Shown one piece after another: positions 9,844 to 20,810 of a stretch of 64,000 bases of DNA (positions are counted from its first letter, which is position 1; every line of letters starts with the position of its first letter). This stretch comes from Mesomycoplasma hyopneumoniae J (lineage in GTDB: Bacteria; Bacillota_I; Bacilli_A; Mycoplasmatales; Metamycoplasmataceae). Made by a program: the position numbers and the translations under genes. The stretch covers positions 744,001-808,000 of the forward strand of contig NC_007295.1 of assembly GCF_000008205.1 (NCBI RefSeq), in the 5' to 3' direction. A model generated the notes under the pieces. The model made no database searches and was not told the origin of the DNA. It saw nothing but the letters and a program-made list of their open reading frames with translations.

Positions 9844-11643
9844 TTATTCCTCAATTTCAACATCTAAAAATGCTTTTAGCTCATCACCTATTTCAATATC
9901 ATTAAATTTATAGATATGAGTTCCAAACTCGTTGCCGACCTGAACTTCTTTTACCGGATTTTTATCTCTTTGTAGGGATTCAATTTTTCCTGAATGGATC
10001 AGTTTTGAATTTCTTCAAAGCTCAATTTTACAATTTTCGACAAATTTTCCCGAAAGTACACTACATCCTGCAATTGATCCGACTTTTGAAAATCAGAATT
10101 TAGCAATAATTTTTGCTGTCCCGATCTGCTGAAGTTCATATCTAATCTCACGCATTCCACGGACTTGTTTTTTAATTTCATCAACAATTTTATAAATAAT
10201 TGTATGTTCGCGAATTTCGACTTGGGCTTGTTTTGCTTGGGCTTTAATTGCAGCTGGAATTTGTAAATTAAAGGCATAAATTATTGAATTTGAAGTTTGG
10301 GCAAGTAAAATATCTGCCTTATTTACAATGCCGACACCAGAGTGCAAAATGTGAATATGCACTTGTTTTGATGCAAGTTTTTCAATTGTTGAATGCAAAG
10401 CCTGGGCAATTCCGGCAACATCGGCCTTGATAATTATATTTAGTGTTTTCTCTTTTGTTTGCTGTTTTGTTTGCACTTTTGTCTTTGAAATTTTCTCTGA
10501 CTGTTTTCTTTCAAGAGCTAATTGTTTTGCAAATTTTTCTTCGTGAAATCCGAAAAATTTATCCCCGGCTTCCGGGACATAATTAAGCCCAGTGACAATT
10601 ACCGGAGTTCCCGGGGGAGCAAATTTGATTGGCTGACCATTGGTATTTTCCAGTGAACGAATCCGACCATATTGATAACCAGCAACGATAAAATCTCTGA
10701 CCATTAAAGTCCCATTTTGAACCATTAAAGTTGCAATTGTCCCTTTATTATGGTGCAATTTTGCCTCAATAACTGTCCCGATTGGATAGCGATTTTTATT
10801 TGCTTTTAATTCTAAAATTTCTGCAAGTAGTAAAATTGAACTAAAAAGGGTATCTATTCCTTGACCCGTTAGTGCCGATCCATAGACAAAAATGTTACTT
10901 CCACCTCATTCTTCGGTGACAATATTAAGCGCAGATAGTTCATTTTTGATCCTATCAACATCCTTGTTTGGCTTATCCATTTTATTAACAAAAACGATTA
11001 TTGGCACATTTGCGGCTGCAGCATGGTTAATTGCTTCTTTTGTCTGAGGCATCACTCCATCATCAGCAGCAACAACTAAGACGATAATATCGGTCACTTT
11101 TGCCCCGCGGGCGCGCATTTGTGTAAATGCTTCATGACCAGGAGTATCAATAAAATTAATAATATGACCTTGAAAAACAACTTGATAAGCACCAGTATGC
11201 TGGGTAATTCCACCTTTTTCATTTTTTGCAATATTAGTTTTCCGGATATAATCAAGTAAGGTTGTCTTTCCATGGTCAACATGACCCATAACTGTGATGA
11301 TTGGCGGACGGGGGCTAAGATCTTTGTCCTGATCAAGAATTGAAACTTCCTCCATAAAATTAGAGGCATCAATTTGGACTTCTTTTTTAAAATCAAGCCC
11401 AAATTCAAGGCATATTTCGGCAATTTCGTCTTCAGAAAGACTATGATTTAAATTATACATTTTTGCCTGATGGAAAAAATAAGTAATAATTTGATTCACT
11501 GAGACATTAATTTTTTGAGCTAATTCAGCAATTGTCATTATTCCTGAAAAAAGGAAGACGCCGTTATGAACTTTAGTTTCAACAGTTTTTAATTGTGCTT
11601 TAATTTCGCTTACATTTGAGATTCGTTTTTGACTTTTTTTCAT
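9844..11643 (-). CDS. infB: Translation initiation factor IF-2
   Basis: GTPase that brings initiator fMet-tRNA to the 30S subunit and promotes 50S joining. The 599-aa product has a short N-terminal region, then the G domain with [12 protein letters not shown] (G1, about residues 121-132), DTPGHEAFT (G3) and NKMD (G4). The linker helix and the C-terminal fMet-tRNA-binding domain follow, ending DVEIEE. It is shorter than enteric IF-2 because the long N-terminal extension is missing, as in other mollicutes. Its ATG overlaps the ylxR stop by 4 nt (ATGA), indicating coupled translation. Confidence 0.96.
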
Positions 11644-11900
11644 AGAATTTCTACCTCATTTGCTAAATTTGTATAGGCAAGAGTGGAAATATTTGTCTTA
11701 AATGCACGATTAAAAAGTTTTTTTTGAATTGCTTGTTGAATTTTATCATAATCAGCAAAAATATATGCGCCTCTGCCACCAATTTTTTTATCAAAAAATT
11801 TATCAATTACTAACTTTTTATCAATATAAACAAATCTTATTAATTCACTTACTGGATAAATTTTTTGATCAACAATACATTTTCTTGTATAATTTTTCAC
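11640..11900 (-). CDS. ylxR: YlxR family RNA-binding protein
   Basis: Small protein of the YlxR/DUF448 family, found almost always between nusA and infB; members bind RNA or nucleoid, and the exact role is unsettled. The 86-aa product carries the family's diagnostic GGRGAYIF (residues 41-48) after an N-terminal RKCIVDQK with Cys. It lies 9 nt after nusA and overlaps infB by 4 nt. The invariant cysteine and GRGAY loop are intact. Confidence 0.92.
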   Translation of the reverse strand: MKNYTRKCIVDQKIYPVSELIRFVYIDKKLVIDKFFDKKIGGRGAYIFADYDKIQQAIQKKLFNRAFKTNISTLAYTNLANEVEIL

Positions 11901-11909
11901 TTTTTTATC

Positions 11910-13754
11910 CTAGAAATCAAAATCATCAATGTCAATATCGTCAACCCCTGTATATTTTAGAAGATCATCATCTAATTTGAAATTTTTTATTTGTTTTTCA
12001 TTTTGGATATATAAATCTGAATTTTGGTTAGGTTCTTGACTAGCTTTTTGGATTTGAGCTTCATTTTTTGCTCATTTTTCCTTCTCTTGTAATAATAATT
12101 CTTGTTTTTTTTCCTCTTCTTGGTGAATTTTATCGATTAACTCGTTTTCACTAATTGCCTCATTTAGAGCCGAATCAAAAAGTGAATCTGCATCAAAAAA
12201 AGATCTTTGACTAATATTTTGGAAAGAATTAGAATCTTTCTCGTTTTCAAAGCCATAATCAAAATCTTTTGAAATATTTTCGCGGATATTCTGGCTTTTG
12301 TTAAAATTACGCGATTTAGTTGCTGCTTTTGCTAGATTATTCTTGTTTTTTGGAAATTCTTGGTGACTTCTTACCTGTTTTTGCTCATTTTTTGGTATAA
12401 ACTCGTTTTCAATCCCATAAGGTTTTTCTAACTCGCGAATATCAGATTCGAATTGCTGTAAAATTAAGTCAAAATTATTATTACCTTGACCATATGAATT
12501 CCGATGATTTTGATAAATTCTACCCTGCTGGCGATGAATATACTCATTTTTAAGACTGTTTAGTTCTTGAATGTCTTTAATATTTCCATTTCATTCAATT
12601 TTAAAATTTTGATCTTTTAGCGCGCTTGAATACGGGATAATTTGCACTTGACAACGTGTTAGATCTGCTACTAGTTTAACATTTGAACCGTTTTTTCCAA
12701 TGGCTAAACTATGTTGAAAATCAGGAACAACTACGATAAAACGACGTAATTTATGACCTATTTTGAACTCTTTTACGCAAATAACTTTTGAAGGCGACAT
12801 CGCATTAACAATAAATTTGACAATATTATCATCATATTTAATCACCTCAATTTTTTCACCCTGAAGCTCTTGAGAAATTGCAAGAACTCTTGAGCCAGTT
12901 GCTCCTACAATTGAGCCGATTTCAGAAATATTATCAGCTTCGGCATCCTCATTTCTGCGAATTGCGACTTTACATCTTTCCCCTGGAATCCGTGCAATTG
13001 AAGTGATTTCAAGAAATTTTGACTGTAGTTCAGGGATTGCATCGATTATTTTTTTCTTGACAAGTTGAACTGATTTTGAGGATATCACAACCTGCGACTG
13101 TTTTGTATTTTTTGATACATTTTCAATTACAACTTCATGTTTAGTGCCTATTTTTAAATTTTGTCCACTTGCATAATGGCTTGGCATAAAGGCAGAAACT
13201 TTATCATCGTCAATTTCGAAAATATAACCAGCAGCAATTTTATTAGTAACAGTGGCCAAAACTACGTTATTTTTAAGCGATAAATATTTGTTATAAACAT
13301 TATTTCGGACAATTTCAGAAATTTTTTGCTTAAAAGCGTGCATAATTGCCATAAAAAGTCAATGTTCAAAACTTTCAAGATTAATTTCAATTGAAAAAAT
13401 ATCATCAACCTGAATCTCAGGATCAGTTTCTTTTGCCTTTGATAGTAAAATAAAAGAAACAAGATCGTTAACTTTTTCCTCATCTGTAAGATCATCAAAA
13501 TAATTTTCTTCAACAACAATCCCGTTTGTATTAAAAACTTTAAAACTCAATTGTTCAAGATCAGCTTCAATTTTTATTTGCGCATCTGGGTCAATTTTCT
13601 TTGTTATTACAAATTCAATTGCTTCCTGAAAAATATCAATAACTGCTTCCAGATTTAATTCGCTATTTTTTGCCACATCTTGGATAGCTTGAATTATTAA
13701 TTTTTTACTATCTTTTGAACTAATTTTTGATTTTTCGGTTTTTTTTCTATTCAT
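11910..13754 (-). CDS. nusA: Transcription termination/antitermination factor NusA with long C-terminal tail
   Basis: Binds RNA polymerase and nascent RNA and controls pausing and termination. The 614-aa product has the N-terminal polymerase-binding domain (residues 1-130), an S1 domain (about 150-210) and two KH domains. The KH part includes IPGERCKVAIRRNEDAEADN, EIGSIVGATGSRVLAISQEL and FQHSLAIGKNGSNVKLVADL. Everything after about residue 390 is a low-complexity, Gln/Asn/Glu-rich tail of some 220 residues ending in an acidic DDIDIDDFDF, not present in compact NusA proteins. The ATG overlaps the rimP stop by 8 nt. TGA is read as Trp at three or more sites. Confidence 0.93.
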
Positions 13755-13974
13755 TTTCGAAATCTTGCCCTTTTGAAAGTACTTCTAAAATAAAATTTTT
13801 CTCATCGGTCTCAATTTTATCGATAAAAATGGAAATTTCTTTTGAAATTTCCTCAACTTGTTTTAAAGACCGATAATCAGTGATAATTCGCAAATAATTT
13901 ATCCCGTTTTCTAGAACAAAATTAATTGATAAAATTTGCTTAAATTTACTTGCTAATTGCTCAATTAAGCTCAA
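13747..13974 (-). CDS. RimP-like ribosome maturation factor, N-terminal domain only
   Basis: A 75-aa protein at the rimP position, first gene before nusA. RimP is normally about 150 aa with two domains and helps 30S assembly. This one corresponds at most to the N-terminal alpha/beta domain (LASKFKQIL, then LENGINYLRIITD, then ISKEISIFIDK) and lacks the C-terminal SH3-like part. The assignment rests mainly on synteny and overall pattern. It overlaps nusA by 8 nt. Confidence 0.6.
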   Translation of the reverse strand: MSLIEQLASKFKQILSINFVLENGINYLRIITDYRSLKQVEEISKEISIFIDKIETDEKNFILEVLSKGQDFENE

Positions 13975-14009
13975 ATCTACCTCTTTTATTTTAATTTTAT
14001 TTGTTTTTA

Positions 14010-14015
14010 ATTATA
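14010..14015 (-). promoter_or_regulatory. Proximal -10 box for the rimP operon
   Basis: On the minus strand TATAAT occupies 14015-14010, about 36 nt upstream of the rimP ATG and just downstream of the leader hairpin at 14034-14060. It could start a second, hairpin-free transcript of the rimP-nusA-ylxR-infB-rbfA operon. Confidence 0.4.
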
Positions 14016-14033
14016 ATATATTAAATAAAAACT

Positions 14034-14063
14034 AAAAGGTCGTCAAAAAGACAACCTTTTTTT
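14034..14063 (-). terminator. Leader hairpin (possible attenuator) upstream of rimP
   Basis: Minus-strand arms at 14060-14050 and 14044-14034 pair over 11 positions with one G-U type mismatch and a 5-nt loop, followed by a T-rich run. Its 5' arm contains AAGGTTG, which can instead pair with CAACCTT at 14086-14080 at the very start of the predicted transcript. The arrangement resembles a terminator/antiterminator switch. The plus-strand reading also ends in a run of T, so it may work in both directions. Confidence 0.5.
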
Positions 14064-14091
14064 AAATACAAAAATTTTTAAGGTTGAATAT

Positions 14092-14100
14092 ATTATACCA
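14092..14100 (-). promoter_or_regulatory. Distal promoter of the rimP-nusA operon
   Basis: On the minus strand TGGTATAAT (14100-14092) is an extended -10 element. Transcription from it would begin near 14086 and pass through the hairpin at 14060-14034 before reaching rimP at 13974. Confidence 0.55.
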
Positions 14101-14162
14101 CTTTTTGATTAACAAATAAAAATAAAAAATATTTTTTAATGTCACTATAATATTTATTCTTT

Positions 14163-14173
14163 TATGGTATAAT
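14163..14173 (+). promoter_or_regulatory. Extended -10 promoter of the GH13 gene
   Basis: TATGGTATAAT, a TRTGN-TATAAT element, lies about 110 nt upstream of the ATG at 14281. The intervening leader is AT-rich with no clear ribosome binding site. The rest of the 13975-14280 gap holds only the oppositely directed promoters and hairpin described separately. Confidence 0.55.
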
Positions 14174-14280
14174 AATATTTTTTATATAATTAGTTTTTTA
14201 TCGTTAGTAATACAATATAATAATGATAACGATTTTTATGTAAATTTGTAAATTTTAACATTTTCTAGGCTTATATTAAT

Positions 14281-16281
14281 ATGATTTTTAATTATAATAC
14301 TAGTTTATTCCGTAAGAATTTCCGCGGTGAATCATATTGAGGACCACTTGGTTTAATTTTTAACGGCAATAATTTTGAATTCTACCTTTGATCACCTAAT
14401 GCAAATCGGGTACATTTTGCAATTTATAAAGATCCGGAAGACAAAATTCCGGCTGAAATTATTGTGATGTCAAAAAATAATGATGTTTGGTTTTGCCAAA
14501 TTAATGCCTCTTTTAATGGATATTCCTATAATTTATTAATTGAGCATCACGATTTAAAAATAACTGAGGCACTTGATCCTTATGCCTTTAGTATTGCGCC
14601 TTTTGATTGAAAAAAAAATGAAAGTCCAAAAGCATATTTAATTGACATTTTTTCCGAAAAAACTGGAAAAAATCCTTCAAAATTAGAAGGATTTAACAAA
14701 AATCCGCAAATTGATGCTCAAATTTATCAGCTGCACATTCGAGATTTTTCATCTATTAGTAAAAAAACAGAAAATAAAGGTACTTTTATCGGAGCGCTAG
14801 AAAATGATGTTTTTAGTTATTTAAATAGCTTAAAATTTAATTTTTTACAATTATTACCAATCCACTCTTGTTATAATTTCAGCCAAAAAAACGCTAGCAT
14901 CCTCCACAAAGGGGATGGAAACGGTCATTTTAGCACTTATAATTGGGGTTATGACCCAATTGGTTACTTTTCGATAAATTCAAGTTATTCAACAGATCCA
15001 ATGGATCCATATCTGCGAATTTTTGAGTTTAAAAAATTTGTTGACTCCGCCCATAAAAATAAGATCGGAATTGTTCTTGATGTTGATTTTAGTCACACCT
15101 TTAAAAATTCAATTCTTGAGGATGTAGCTCACGGGCATTTTTACCGGGATGAAGCAGCTGTTTTACCTGCCGGATTTCCGCCACTTGATACACGAAAACC
15201 AATGGCATTTAGGCTAATTTTGGATTCCTTAATTTTTTTTACTAAATATTATAAAGTTGATGGATTTCGCTTTAATTTAGCATCTTTTTTAGATAAAAAA
15301 GCAATTACAGTTATTGCCAGTGAACTAAAAAAAGTTAATCCAAATATTCTTTTATATGGTGATTTTTCAAATTTTAGTGACCTACCAAGCAGAAATCGAC
15401 TTGAAAAAGGGAAAACAGGAAATAGTTTTAACTTTGGATATTTAAACGATACAATCCAAACAGCAATTATCGGGAGCGGAAATCCGCGTGATAAAGGTTT
15501 AATTTTATCAAAAACTAGTAAAAAATTCGCTGCTTATGTTTCTTCAATTCCGGGGAACATTGCAAATTTTGACTTCCAAAATTTGCCATATTCAAAAAAA
15601 AAATACGACCTTTTTGCAAACGATATCAGCCTAAATCTTGCCTATCTTACTTGTTATAATGGCCCGACTTTAGCCGATAAAATTCTTAGTGCGACAACGC
15701 GAATTGGAAAAAGAGAATTTCTTGAAATCTACCGGCAAGCCTTAATGATGGTCAATTTTGTCCAAGGAAAAATTTCACTTAGTGCTGGGACTGAATTTGC
15801 TTTTTCAAGAATTTGTGATTTTTCTGGGGGCAGTTATCAAAATTGCTATCCTAATTTAAACATAAAAAGACCGCCTTTTTCGTTTTTAGCGGGCAAATAT
15901 CTTGATTTTCATTCTGATAAAACCACAGATTTCACAAATGGATTGAATTTTGAAATTCTTAAAAACAATGAAATCAAAGAGAAAATCTTTGATTTTCTTG
16001 CCGAAATTAATCAATTTCGCCAAAATTCTCCATTTTTTCGGCTTGATACAAACCAAAAAATCAAAAAACAGCTAAAATTTGAAACTGTTGATAACAATAA
16101 AGGATTAATTATCTTTAAAATTACTGCTAAAAATAAAGTGATTAAAGTTATTCATAATTTTTCACATCTTTCTTATGAATATGATTTTAAAAATTTTAAT
16201 ATTCTTTTTAGCTCAAAGATTAAAGTTATTCCTAATTTAATTCAGAAACATCAGTCGATTTTATTAATTAAAAATAGCTAA
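14281..16281 (+). CDS. Pullulanase-like GH13 protein with replaced catalytic residues
   Basis: A 666-aa protein of type I pullulanase architecture: an N-terminal CBM48-like region (about residues 15-110), then a GH13 barrel. The type I pullulanase hallmark YNWGYDP is present near residue 222, and region I is readable as LDVDFSH (266-272). The three catalytic carboxylates are all altered. The nucleophile in region II (normally GFRFD) is N332 in GFRFNLAS. The acid/base Glu of region III is D361 in LLYGDFS. The stabilising Asp of region IV (normally HDN) is N460 in CYNGPTL. The frame is otherwise intact over 2 kb, so this is a maintained protein, probably carbohydrate-binding or regulatory rather than hydrolytic. 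Promoter TATGGTATAAT lies upstream. Confidence 0.8.
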
Positions 16282-16381
16282 ATTAGACAAAAAATTTTTA
16301 TTTAAATTTTCTGGTTAATTTGAAAAATACTTTAATTCATAGATAAATTTAAATATTATATCTATTTTAGCCAGAATTAAT

Positions 16382-17545
16382 TTAGATATATTCAATAGTT
16401 TCCACTAATTCGGTTTTTTTAACCAAATCAATCCGATTTTTTACAAAATTGACTATTTCAAGAGCAATTGCTGGGGAAGCTGACAAACCAGGGGACTGCA
16501 TTCCGGCTGCAAAAATAAAATTTGGGTCATTAAAAGCTGGTTTAATCACAAAGTCACTTTTCTCAGCTTCGATTGGTCGGGAACCTGCTAAAGCAAAAAC
16601 CGTTTCTGAATAATCAAGGCTAGGAATTATTTTATGACCAATTTTTTGAATTTCTTCATTCAGATCAAAATCAAGGCAATTTACCTTATTTTTCGATATA
16701 TTTTCTTTAGCTGTTGGCCCAACTAAGATGTTTCCGTCTGGCCGAGGCGCAACAATTACTCCTTTTCCGTATTTTGAAGGGACTAAAAAATAAATATTTT
16801 TTATATTGGGGTGATTTTTTAAAATTAAATATTGACCGCGCCTTTGTTTTTGACTAAATTCGCCAAAACCGGCTATTTTTCCGATTTCATCGGCATAATG
16901 ACCGGCGGCATTTATTATAATTTTTGACTGAAAAAAAGGATTATTTTGGTTTTCTGTTTTAATTAGGAAAAAATTTTGACTATTTTTAGAAATTGAAATA
17001 ACTTTTGAACTACTAAAAAATTCTAAACCATTTTTCCTAGAAATTTCCAAAAAAGCATACGCGGCCTTAACTGGATCTACCACCCAGGAATTCAAGCACT
17101 CAAGCGCTAAGACTGCTTCTTCTGATACATCTGGATGCGCTAATTTAAGTTCTTTTTTGCTTAAAATCGATAAGTTTTTAGGGTCAAGACCGTTAATAAT
17201 TCCTCGTTTATAAAGATCGTAAATTATTTTTTCTTCTTCAGAGTCAAATGCCAAAACTACGCTTTTGGCTTTTTGACGCGGAAAAATAATTTTTTTAAAA
17301 ATATTTTCAGTCCATAATTTATGGCCTAAAACATTGAATTTTGCTTTTAATTTTCCTGGACTTGGATCAAAACCACAATGAATTATCCCTGAATTTCCTG
17401 TTGTTGTCTCAGATGCTGGGTATTTTTTTGCTTCTAAAAGTGCAATTTTAAGCTCAAATTTACTAAGTTCATAAGCAATATTAGTTCCAATAATTCCCGA
17501 ACCAATAATAATTACATCGTAATTTATATTATTTTTTTCTGTCAT
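16382..17545 (-). CDS. glpO: FAD-dependent glycerol-3-phosphate oxidase
   Basis: Oxidises glycerol-3-phosphate to dihydroxyacetone phosphate, passing electrons to O2 and releasing hydrogen peroxide, a known cytotoxic factor in several mycoplasmas. The 387-aa product has the N-terminal Rossmann FAD motif (VIIIGSGIIGTNIAYELS, residues 10-27), GNSGIIHCGFDP, a RRGQYLILK segment, GVIVAPRPDGNILVGPTA and the C-terminal FAD site AGMQSPGLSASPAIA. Length and motif order match the short Mycoplasma pneumoniae-type GlpO/GlpD rather than the longer membrane GlpD. L-2-hydroxyglutarate oxidase is the nearest alternative. An AGGGGAAG ribosome binding site precedes ATG. No glpF or glpK is visible nearby. Confidence 0.85.
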   Translation of the reverse strand: MTEKNNINYDVIIIGSGIIGTNIAYELSKFELKIALLEAKKYPASETTTGNSGIIHCGFDPSPGKLKAKFNVLGHKLWTENIFKKIIFPRQKAKSVVLAFDSEEEKIIYDLYKRGIINGLDPKNLSILSKKELKLAHPDVSEEAVLALECLNSWVVDPVKAAYAFLEISRKNGLEFFSSSKVISISKNSQNFFLIKTENQNNPFFQSKIIINAAGHYADEIGKIAGFGEFSQKQRRGQYLILKNHPNIKNIYFLVPSKYGKGVIVAPRPDGNILVGPTAKENISKNKVNCLDFDLNEEIQKIGHKIIPSLDYSETVFALAGSRPIEAEKSDFVIKPAFNDPNFIFAAGMQSPGLSASPAIALEIVNFVKNRIDLVKKTELVETIEYI

Positions 17546-17605
17546 AATGTAATTCTTCCCCTAAAAACAGTTATATAATATAAATTATAACTAAAATTTT
17601 TGATT

Positions 17606-18025
17606 TTAATGTTTTTTTGTTCTTTTATTGATTAAATTTAATTGGGCTTTTTGCACAATTTTTTTCTTAATTATTAACGAAGGAATAATTAAGAAAATTG
17701 ATAAAAAAACCAAAAAAACACGTAAAATCACGAGACTTTTTGAATCATTTAAAGGATATGTTACAAGCAAAATGCTCAACGAAAAAAGGATTATCGGATA
17801 ATAAAAAATAAAGGAAAAATTAACAATTTTTAATCTTATCCAAATAAATGATATCAGAAAACATAAAAAAAAATTTAAAATTGTTATTAGAAGCAAAATT
17901 CAGAAGGAAATTATAGTTTTTCCATAAAAATCAGGCGAAAAAAATGCATAAATAAGGCTAATCGGAAGAATTATTGTAAGCAATGCAAATAAAAAATCAG
18001 GAATTTTCGTTATTTTTTTATACAT
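17606..18025 (-). CDS. Small integral membrane protein, function unknown
   Basis: A 139-aa protein that I do not recognise. Nearly the whole chain is hydrophobic, with about four membrane segments: residues 8-28, 38-60, 67-87 and 98-116. It ends in a basic cytoplasmic tail of Lys/Arg/Asn. A TGA is read as Trp near residue 42. Its ATG overlaps the thrS stop by 8 nt (ATGTATAA), so it is translationally coupled to thrS. It lies 60 nt before glpO in the same direction. Confidence 0.75.
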
Positions 18026-19757
18026 TTTTTTCGCTGTTTTTCAACAAATCGACAAAATCAACTAGGGAAATTCTAAATAATTCAGGAGAACCAAATTTTC
18101 TATAGGTAATTTCATTTTTTGTAATTTCCTCATCCCCGATTATTACCTGAAAATTTATTTTTTCTAAATTTGCCTCGCGGATTTTGCGCGAAATGCGCTC
18201 AGATCTGAGATCAATTTCCGAATTAAATCCAAGATCAAAAAGAATTTTATGAATTTTTTGGGCAAAATCATTATGTTTTTCAGCTACTGGAATAACAATT
18301 ATCTGTTTTGGCGAGATTCAGAAAGGTAAATTTCCCTTGCTTTGTTCTAATAAAAGCGCTATAAACCGTTCATAAGTGCCTATTAAACCGCGGTGAATTA
18401 AAATTGGAGTTTCTTTTTTATTATACTCATTTATAAAGGAAATTTTAAATTTTTCAGGTAAAAGGAAATCAAGTTGTAAAGTTGAAATTGTTAACTCTTT
18501 ATTTAGTGCAGTTTTAACTTGGAAGTCAATTTTGGGACCATAAAAAGCAGCTTCACCGATTTTTTCTATATAATTAATTTTATTTTGATCTAAAAACTGC
18601 TTTAAATCAGCTTCTGCCTGTTCCCACATTTGATCATCTTGAAAAAATTTATCCTTGTTTTTAGGGTCTCTTTTTGAAAATGAGATATAAAAAATTTGGA
18701 CCTTAAAAAAATCAAGTACCTCAGAAATCATTTGAAAAAGATGACTAATTTCACTAAAAATTTGACTTTTACTAACAAAAATATGCCCTTCTGTTAAATC
18801 CATAGCTCGAACGCGTTCAAGGCCTAAAAGTGCTCCTGATTTTTCATAACGATATAATCGTGATTGTTCAGAGATTCGATATGGTAAATTTCGATAACTA
18901 AAAAGTTGCTGTGAAAAAAGGATAATATGATGTGGGCAAGTCATCGGACGCGGAATTAGCTCCTCGTTTTCAATTTTTAAGCCTTTAAACATATCATCGC
19001 GATAATGTAATAAATGTCCGGAAATTTTATATAATTCCTTATGGCCAAAATGGGGCGTAAGAACCTCTTTAAATCCGTAATTACGGTCAAATTCAAGAAT
19101 TTTTTGGCGAATTTTATTATAAATTCGCATTCCATTTTCAAGTCAAACTGGAAAACCATGGCCAAAATAAGAACTAAATGTAAACAGTTTTAATTTTGCC
19201 CCGATTTTTCGATGATCTCTTTCTTGTCTTTCTTGTAAAATTCCAAGAAATTTATCAAGATTTTCTTTTGAATCTCAACTAGTTCCATAAATTCGGGTTA
19301 ACTGTTTGTTTTTAGAATCACCTTTTCAATAAGCGCCGGCAATTTTTAAAAGTTTAAAATTTTGAATTTTTCCTAGAGATTCAAGATGATTTCCATAACA
19401 TAAGTCTTCAAAAAGTATGTTGTTTTTACTATCAACTATTGAAAAATAAGTGATTTTTTCACCTTTTTTTTCTAGGTCATTTTTTAATTCCGCTTTATAA
19501 ATTTGATTTTGAAAATCAAGGTTCTTCCCATCGGTTTCAACAATCTTTAGATTTTTTGAAACCAACTTTTTCATTAATTTCTCAATTTTTGGAAAATCAG
19601 ATTGCGAAATTGAGACTGAAAGATCAAAATCATAATAAAAACCATCATCAAAAACAGGGCCAATTCCAAATTTTACACCCGGATAAAGAATTTTAATTGC
19701 TAATGCTAAGAGGTGTGAACTTGAATGATTTAATTTATAGTCAATTTTTAAGTCCAT
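18018..19757 (-). CDS. thrS: Threonyl-tRNA synthetase (no TGS domain)
   Basis: Charges tRNA-Thr. The 579-aa product begins directly with the editing domain: [11 protein letters not shown] (HxxxH zinc/editing motif, residues 10-20), and later [10 protein letters not shown] with the second Cys/His pair. The catalytic core has class II motif 2 and zinc ligands ([42 protein letters not shown]). The C-terminal anticodon-binding domain contains [10 protein letters not shown]. The roughly 60-residue N-terminal TGS domain of most bacterial ThrRS is missing, as in other small-genome mollicutes. Several TGA codons are read as Trp. ATG lies 3 nt after the trpS stop. Confidence 0.94.
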
Positions 19758-19760
19758 AAA

Positions 19761-20744
19761 TTATAATCCTATTTTTTCTTTGATTTTTTCAAAGTTAGAA
19801 ACAGCAACTTCTTTTGCTTTTTTAGCGCCTTTTTTTGCATAAATCTCGACTAAATCGAGATTTTTTTGATATTTTTCTTGTAAATCTCTTAAAAATTCAG
19901 CAACTATTATCCCAACTTTTTGTTTTAAAAACTGGTAAGATTTTCCCTCAAAAAACGCCTGAGTTTCATCAACTGGTATTCCAGTAAGTCCCATAAAAAT
20001 GTTTAAAAGATTGGCAACTCCAGGTTTTGCAAAATTAAAATTAACTTCATTATAAGAATCTGTTTGTGCTTTTTGAATTTTTTGATATGCCTCATCAGGA
20101 CTGTCTGTTAAAAAAATAGTCGAATTTTTTGATTGAGTAGATTTGGACATCTTTTTTTCTGGATCAGTTAGCGACATAATTTTCTGTGTTCTTTCAGAAA
20201 TTATTGTTCTTGGAATTTTAAAGTCGGTTTTATAAATTTTATTAAATCTTTGGGCAATTTTCCGCACTAATTCAAGATGTTGCAACTGATCAGCACCAAC
20301 TGTTACAAAATCTGGGTTATACAAAAGAATATCTGCAGCCATCAAAATTGGATAAGTTAAAAGTCCGGTGGGAATTTTTTCAGTATTATTATCCTGTTTT
20401 AAACGCGCTTTGTCTTTGAATTGGGTCATTCTCGAAAGTTCACCAATTGTAGTTTCAGACTGTAAAAGTCAAAATAATTCAGAATGTTGGCTAATTTCAG
20501 ATTGAAAAAAAAGCACTGTTTTTTCTGGATCAAATCCGCATGCAAGATAAAAAGCAAAAATACTTTTACGGTTTTCAGCTAATTCTTTTGGATCAATTGG
20601 CAAAGTAAGCGCGTGAAGGTCAGCAACGAAAATAAAATTTTCGTATTCATTTTGCAGATCAAGACTAGGTTTTATCGATCCTAAATAATTCCCAAGCGTT
20701 AATTTTCCTGTTGCCGTAATGCCAGTAACCAATCTTTTTTTCAT
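19761..20744 (-). CDS. trpS: Tryptophanyl-tRNA synthetase
   Basis: Charges tRNA-Trp. In this organism it must serve UGA as well as UGG through a tRNA-Trp(UCA) that is not in this window. The 327-aa class I enzyme has the HIGH-like signature within TATGKLTLGNYLG (residues 10-22), ADLHALT, the GADQLQHLELVR pocket and KKMSKS (about residues 190-195). First gene of the leftward trpS-thrS-membrane protein-glpO series, divergent from the EIIB-like gene. Confidence 0.95.
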
Positions 20745-20791
20745 AATTAAAAAATTTTAACATAATTTATATAAAAAGTTTTAAAAATAAG

Positions 20792-20797
20792 TATAAT
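20792..20797 (+). promoter_or_regulatory. -10 box of the EIIB-like gene, near-leaderless start
   Basis: TATAAT at 20792-20797 lies only 13 nt before the ATG at 20811. Transcription would start about 7 nt from the start codon, leaving no room for a ribosome binding site, and none is visible. A leaderless or near-leaderless mRNA is likely. Confidence 0.5.
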
Positions 20798-20810
20798 TTA
20801 AAACATAATT

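Noticed and set aside
9999..10277. Minus-strand 92-aa frame in the infB region
   Set aside because: It is out of phase with infB, whose single frame covers 9844-11643.
16282..16381. Imperfect repeat TCTGGTTAA/TTAGCCAGA between GH13 and glpO
   Set aside because: Long loop, one mismatch and no T run; not enough for a terminator call.
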